A stretch of DNA of 26,751 nt from CALMEH01 sp964548225 (GTDB lineage Bacteria > Acidobacteriota > Blastocatellia > Pyrinomonadales > Pyrinomonadaceae). How positions within the stretch are numbered: the first letter of the stretch is position 1; every line of letters begins with the position of its first letter. The DNA lies in contig CAZJQP010000072.1 in assembly GCA_964548225.1 (NCBI GenBank), positions 1-26,751 of the forward strand, given 5' to 3'. The translations under genes were made by a program, and so were the position numbers. The notes beneath the pieces were generated by a model, which was not told the origin of the DNA, did not search any database, and worked only from the letters and a program-made list of their open reading frames with translations. Shown piece after piece: positions 23,695 to 26,751 of this stretch.

Positions 23695-23705
23695 GCTCAC
23701 TAAAA

Positions 23706-24776
23706 ATGAATTTTCTTTCTTCATTATTTTCAAAAAACACGCCCGAAAAAACTTCGCGTCCGGTTCTGATAAAACTTCTTGAAACAATGCGCGAAAGTGT
23801 TTTGGTCATCAGCGAAGACACACGCATTTTGGCTTCAAACAATGCGGCTTATAATTCATTTGCGCGAAAAAACGGCGCGTTAGAAGAAAAACGTCTAAGT
23901 GAAGTTATCCGCGATTTGAATCTGCACGAAGCATTTCGCAAAGCGTTGGAAAACAATGAATTTTCGGATTTAAAACTCGAAATCTTAGGCACGGAAAAGC
24001 GTAAATACGAAGTTCACATTGCCCCAATCGAACTTGATAACAAGAAAAGCGCAATCGGCGTTTTTTATGATATTACGCAAATCGAACATCTCGAAAAAGT
24101 CCGTCAAGAATTTTTCTCGAACATCTCGCACGAGCTTCGCACACCTCTCACCTCGATTCTCGCTTTTGTCGAAACTTTGGAAGACGGCGCAATCGAAGAC
24201 GAAGCAAATAATCGCCGATTTTTGACCGTAATCAGGCGAAACGCCGAACGAATGCACCGTTTGATTGACGATATTTTGGAACTTTCCTCAATTGAATCGG
24301 GCGGCATTTCAATTCAGCCGAAACTGATTTCGCTCGCAAATCCGGTCAAAGAAGTTTTTACGAGTCTTTCAAACAAAGCCGCCGAATTTAAGGTTGATTT
24401 GGTCAGCGAAATTTCGCCCGAAACTCAAGTTTTCGCCGATGTTGTCAGGCTTGAACAAATGCTCACGAATCTAATTGACAACGCCGTAAAATTTAACCGC
24501 GAAGGCGGAAGCGTAACGGTTTCATATCGTCAAAACGGCACAACCGATTTAATCAGCGTCAGTGATACGGGCGAAGGAATTTCAAACGAACATCTGCAAC
24601 GAATTTTTGAAAGATTTTACCGCACAGACCGCGCTCGCTCACGCGAAATCGGCGGCACAGGCTTAGGTTTGGCAATCGTCAAACATCTCGCCAAACTTCA
24701 CGGCGGGGAAATTTCCGTGTCTTCAACGATTGGCAAAGGTTCAACCTTTTATATCGAACTTCCAGCAAATACCTAG
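23706..24776 (+). CDS. phoR: PhoR-type histidine kinase lacking transmembrane segments
   Basis: 356 residues: a PAS domain (about 20-125, ESVLVISEDTRILASNNAAY), HisKA with His142 in SNISHELRTPLTS, then HATPase_c with NLIDNAVKFN, VSDTGEGIS and GGTGLGLAIVKHLA. This matches PhoR in sequence type and position. Classical PhoR has one or two N-terminal membrane helices; here no convincing hydrophobic helix is present, so the kinase is probably cytoplasmic or peripheral. The ATG at 23706 is preferred over 23664 because the extra 14 codons come from hairpin F. It presumably phosphorylates the adjacent PhoB. Confidence 0.9.
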   Translation: MNFLSSLFSKNTPEKTSRPVLIKLLETMRESVLVISEDTRILASNNAAYNSFARKNGALEEKRLSEVIRDLNLHEAFRKALENNEFSDLKLEILGTEKRKYEVHIAPIELDNKKSAIGVFYDITQIEHLEKVRQEFFSNISHELRTPLTSILAFVETLEDGAIEDEANNRRFLTVIRRNAERMHRLIDDILELSSIESGGISIQPKLISLANPVKEVFTSLSNKAAEFKVDLVSEISPETQVFADVVRLEQMLTNLIDNAVKFNREGGSVTVSYRQNGTTDLISVSDTGEGISNEHLQRIFERFYRTDRARSREIGGTGLGLAIVKHLAKLHGGEISVSSTIGKGSTFYIELPANT

Positions 24777-24852
24777 CCTATCCTCAAATGAAAAGTAATA
24801 AATTTGAATCAACTTAATTTTTTTCTTTTTACTTTTTACTTGCTGATGCCTG

Positions 24853-24861
24853 TGATATAAT
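24853..24861 (+). promoter_or_regulatory. Extended -10 promoter of carD
   Basis: TGATATAAT fits the extended -10 form TGnTATAAT, with TATAAT at 24856-24861. There is no good -35. It is 74 bp before the chosen carD start. Confidence 0.6.
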
Positions 24862-24935
24862 CAAGAAACCACAGTAACTTGACAGTTCATAAAATAACTC
24901 TGATTCGCAGTATTGGTAGAATTTGCGGAGGATAT

Positions 24936-25472
24936 ATGGATTTGAGCATTGGTCAAAAAGTAGCCTATCCCAATCAAGGAATTTGTTTGGTCGAAGACAT
25001 CGAAAAACGCCGTTTTGGAACAAACTCGGTAAGTTGTTATTTTTTGCGCGTTTTGAGAGATAATTCGCTTATTTTCGTGCCAACGGAGAAAGCCGAACTC
25101 GTCGGAATTCGCCCGATTATCGGCTCGAAACAATCAAAAAATCTGCTCGGTTTTTTGGCGAAAGACTTTGAAGCCGTCGCCGCCGATTGGAAAATCCGTT
25201 CGCGCGACTACAGCGTCAAACTCCAATCGGGCGACGTTTTTGAAGCCGCTGATGTGCTGAAAAAACTATCGTTTCTCTCACGCGAGAAAAAATTATCTTT
25301 CCGCGAACAAACATTTCTCGAAAAAGCCAAATTCCTCGTCGTTTCCGAAATTGCCAATGCAATTCTCGCGGACGAAGACAAAATTTCTGTAAAAATTGAC
25401 AAATTGGTCAATAAAGCCTGCGAAAAACATTGCTGTTCGCAACCGCGAGTTTTAGCCGCGACAAATCATTAA
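24936..25472 (+). CDS. carD: CarD/CdnL-family transcription regulator
   Basis: 178 residues. The N-terminal RNA-polymerase-interacting domain opens DLSIGQKVAYPNQGICLVEDIE, and the C-terminal helical domain (about 75-160) includes DVLKKLSFLSREKKLSFREQTFLEKAKFLV. CarD proteins bind RNAP beta and stabilise open promoter complexes, especially at rRNA and housekeeping promoters. GGAGG at 24927-24931, 4 bases before the ATG, fixes this start; an upstream in-frame start at 24879 is not supported. The C-terminal tail carries three Cys (CEKHCC), not part of the usual fold as I know it. It is preceded by its own promoter and is not obviously cotranscribed with phoR. Confidence 0.92.
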   Translation: MDLSIGQKVAYPNQGICLVEDIEKRRFGTNSVSCYFLRVLRDNSLIFVPTEKAELVGIRPIIGSKQSKNLLGFLAKDFEAVAADWKIRSRDYSVKLQSGDVFEAADVLKKLSFLSREKKLSFREQTFLEKAKFLVVSEIANAILADEDKISVKIDKLVNKACEKHCCSQPRVLAATNH

Positions 25473-25473
25473 A

Positions 25474-25548
25474 AAATGAAAGGTGAGAAATGAGAGATGA
25501 GAAATGAGAGATGAGAAAAATTCACTTCTCATTTCTCACCTTTCATTT
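25474..25548. repeat. Tandem-motif hairpin G (GAGAAATGA-type arms)
   Basis: A perfect 22-bp stem, 25474-25495 with 25527-25548, arms built of GAGAAAT/GAGAGAT units that continue into the loop. It occupies the gap between the convergent carD and queF stops, 1 bp from each, so it may act as a bidirectional terminator. Confidence 0.88.
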
Positions 25549-25549
25549 C

Positions 25550-25969
25550 TCAGTTTTTTGAATAACTCGCTCGAACAATCGTCTTAATATTCCCGCGAAC
25601 GTGGAAATCGCCTTCCAATTCGACTTGCAACGGGTCGCAAGCCTTGACGAAATCTTCGAGAATTATGTTGATAACGTGTTCGTGAAAAACTTTGATGTTG
25701 CGGAACGAATTGATGTAAAGTTTGAGGCTTTTGAGTTCGATACATCGTTCGTTCGGAACGTATTTGAGCTTAATAATCGCAAAATCGGGAAAGTCCGAAA
25801 AAGGGCAAATCGCCGTAAATTCGGGGATTTCAAAATCAATCCAAATCTCGCGCCCTTTGTATTCATATTCAAAAGTGTCGAGCGGATAAAGCTCCATTTC
25901 TTCGCGTTTTGTTGAGCGAATATCGAGGTTTTGCTGATTTGCCGGTGGTAAATTGTAATCGTCTAACAT
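25550..25969 (-). CDS. queF: NADPH-dependent 7-cyano-7-deazaguanine reductase (preQ1 synthase)
   Basis: 139 residues, the short (unimodular, YkvM-like) QueF. It reduces the nitrile preQ0 to preQ1 in queuosine biosynthesis. With the ATG at 25969, the catalytic Cys falls at 55 (FTAICPFSDFPD), Asp at 62, the NADPH motif ELKSLKLY at 78-85, and His96-Glu97 in FHEHV. These agree with the numbering I recall for Bacillus QueF and support this start over a TTG at 26029. No other queuosine gene and no preQ1 riboswitch pattern is seen upstream. A 7-bp inverted repeat (GTTTCCG/CGGAAAC) lies about 10 bp before the start. Confidence 0.93.
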   Translation of the reverse strand: MLDDYNLPPANQQNLDIRSTKREEMELYPLDTFEYEYKGREIWIDFEIPEFTAICPFSDFPDFAIIKLKYVPNERCIELKSLKLYINSFRNIKVFHEHVINIILEDFVKACDPLQVELEGDFHVRGNIKTIVRASYSKN

Positions 25970-26074
25970 AATCGTAAGTTTCCGAAAAGCGGAAACGAAT
26001 ATTTTACACAAATCGGCAAGATACGCCAAAAGGTTCGTTAATTCTTTACCGACAACTGTTGCAGAGTCATCTGC

Positions 26075-26422
26075 TTACTTATCCTTTAAATCATTAATGA
26101 TTGCGCCGAGTTCGCTTAGTTTTTCGACGGGCAGATTCTTTACCATCTCGCTAAACGACGGCACTTTTTCTTTAACAAGCGAGTGCAAAGCGTGATTCTC
26201 CGGCACAACCGTGTTCGCGTCAGGTCGCCAATCAAACATATCATTCGGCGTGCAGTTCAAAAGCAGACAAAGTTTCTCCATCTGCTTCGGTTTGATATGA
26301 CCGACCTGATTGTTAATCATATTCGTCGCCGTCTGGCTCACAAATCCGTTTTTCACCAAAAAAGAGTATGGTTTATCAATCCCGCGCAACTCAAAAAGCC
26401 TCTTAATATTTAAATAAAGCAT
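26075..26422 (-). CDS. Cro/C1-type helix-turn-helix regulator
   Basis: 115 residues. An Xre/Cro-C1 HTH domain (about 3-65) reads LYLNIKRLFELRGI, GFVSQTATNMINNQVGHIKPKQMEKLCLLLNCTPNDMF, close to the HTH_26 type. A short C-terminal helical part (about 80-115, VKEKVPSFSEMVKNLPVEKLSELGAIINDL) could dimerise. GGAGG with a 6-base spacer fixes the ATG at 26422. No toxin-like or phage partner gene is adjacent within the window. Its upstream region carries a 21-bp-period repeat array that could contain its operators. Confidence 0.85.
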   Translation of the reverse strand: MLYLNIKRLFELRGIDKPYSFLVKNGFVSQTATNMINNQVGHIKPKQMEKLCLLLNCTPNDMFDWRPDANTVVPENHALHSLVKEKVPSFSEMVKNLPVEKLSELGAIINDLKDK

Positions 26423-26478
26423 CTCCAACCTCCAAGAAATGGATTATATCACATATTTACTCTATTATTTAGAGGTAT

Positions 26479-26667
26479 AATAAAACTAACAAGACTAATA
26501 ATTAAATTACACACATCGGTAATTCATCTGCACAAGGCAGTATTTAAACTAAACGTATTGGTAATTAATCTATACATACTGATATTTAATCTACACATAC
26601 TAATAAGTAATATATCAAGAGGCTTTTTTAATCTACACAAGGTTTTATGTAATCTATACAGAGTTTT
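26479..26667. repeat. Array of about nine degenerate 21-bp direct repeats
   Basis: Unit starts fall at 26479, 26500, 26521, 26542, 26563, 26584, 26605, 26626 and 26647, all in strict 21-bp phase. The consensus is near ATTTAATCTACACATACTAAT with core TAATCTAYACA; the copies at 26563, 26584, 26626 and 26647 are closest, those at 26479 and 26605 weakest. The 329-bp stretch 26423-26751 holds no supported gene. The array resembles plasmid iterons or an operator cluster in form. The strict two-helical-turn step fits cooperative protein binding. Confidence 0.75.
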
Positions 26668-26718
26668 TTTGAGTTTTACTCATCAGGCAGAAAATCGCAG
26701 ACGTTAATTTTAGAAAGC

Positions 26719-26751
26719 AATGGCAGAAACACGACTGTTAAGGAGTGTGTT
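26719..26751. repeat. Dispersed palindromic repeat, right end of window
   Basis: 26724-26750 equals positions 1-27 exactly, in the same orientation; the next base differs (T at 26751, C at 28). The preceding AATGG also matches the complement of the inverted copy at 73-100. The copy is cut by the window end. Confidence 0.9.

Noticed and set aside
24879..24884. TTGACA as a -35 for carD
   Set aside because: No acceptable -10 lies 15-19 bp downstream; the extended -10 at 24853-24861 is the better promoter.
24879..24935. Longer CarD start at 24879
   Set aside because: The added residues do not resemble the CarD family N-terminus, and GGAGG sits just before the internal ATG at 24936.
25970..26074. 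preQ1 riboswitch upstream of queF
   Set aside because: The leader lacks the short C-rich loop and A-rich tail pattern of preQ1-I and no other class fits; only a simple 7-bp stem is seen.
26479..26667. CRISPR array
   Set aside because: The repeats are contiguous 21-bp units with no unique spacers, are highly degenerate, and no cas gene is present.
1..26751. Circular molecule with a 27-bp terminal overlap
   Set aside because: The identical ends diverge at the next base, the sequence is part of a palindromic repeat with further copies, and the gene content is chromosomal.

Overview
The window looks like a piece of bacterial chromosome of moderately low G+C content. Gene content and protein style suggest an Acidobacteriota relative of the Blastocatellia/Pyrinomonadaceae type: CarD, a FecR protein with a W/Y-rich middle, NHL-repeat membrane proteins, many secreted proteins with Gln/Ala-Gln signal ends, and a large PDZ-GAF-PAS kinase. 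This placement is inference from style, not from a marker-gene search. Housekeeping genes (gltX, acpS, tRNA-Ser, queF) argue against a plasmid or phage.

Layout. 1-110 holds a palindromic dispersed repeat, and another copy of it ends the window (26719-26751). 78-3839 (minus) is a class IV aminotransferase behind a large membrane histidine kinase. 4063-5814 (minus) is an outer-membrane barrel protein with a carboxypeptidase-regulatory-like domain. 6013-9456 holds tRNA-Ser(GCU) with its own promoter and terminator, then gltX, a GNAT acetyltransferase, pgeF and acpS, tightly packed with overlapping ends. 9458-10543 (minus) is a LOG-family protein and an exported SnoaL/NTF2-like protein. 10638-14259 (plus) has a zinc-ribbon/L12-like/NHL-propeller membrane protein and an exported FecR protein with a low-complexity tail. 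14330-17267 (minus) is an M16 peptidase pair, one catalytic and one degenerate. 17367-17582 is a small unknown gene. 17645-21431 (minus) holds two different secreted nucleases. 22095-24776 (plus) is phoU-phoB-phoR behind a clear three-copy Pho box. 24936-26422 has carD, queF and a Cro/C1-type regulator, followed by a 21-bp-period repeat array.

Main themes. (1) A phosphate-response module: the phoU-phoB-phoR cluster has direct repeats TTAACAT/TTAACAT/TTCACAT at exactly 11-bp steps, and a two-copy version lies upstream of the neighbouring secreted NUC1-type nuclease, suggesting phosphate scavenging from extracellular nucleic acid. (2) Seven intergenic spacers are filled by long hairpins. The arms are short motifs in tandem, with a different motif in each spacer; some arms supply stop codons or false starts to adjacent ORFs and two separate phoU/phoB/phoR. 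(3) Two unrelated 21-bp-period repeats: a coding-like heptad repeat at 21643-21861, and a degenerate array of about nine units at 26479-26667 upstream of the Cro/C1 regulator. (4) A zinc ribbon-L12-like-TM-NHL fusion protein with an unusual architecture. I did not find a phage, a CRISPR array, an IS transposase or an obvious defence system.
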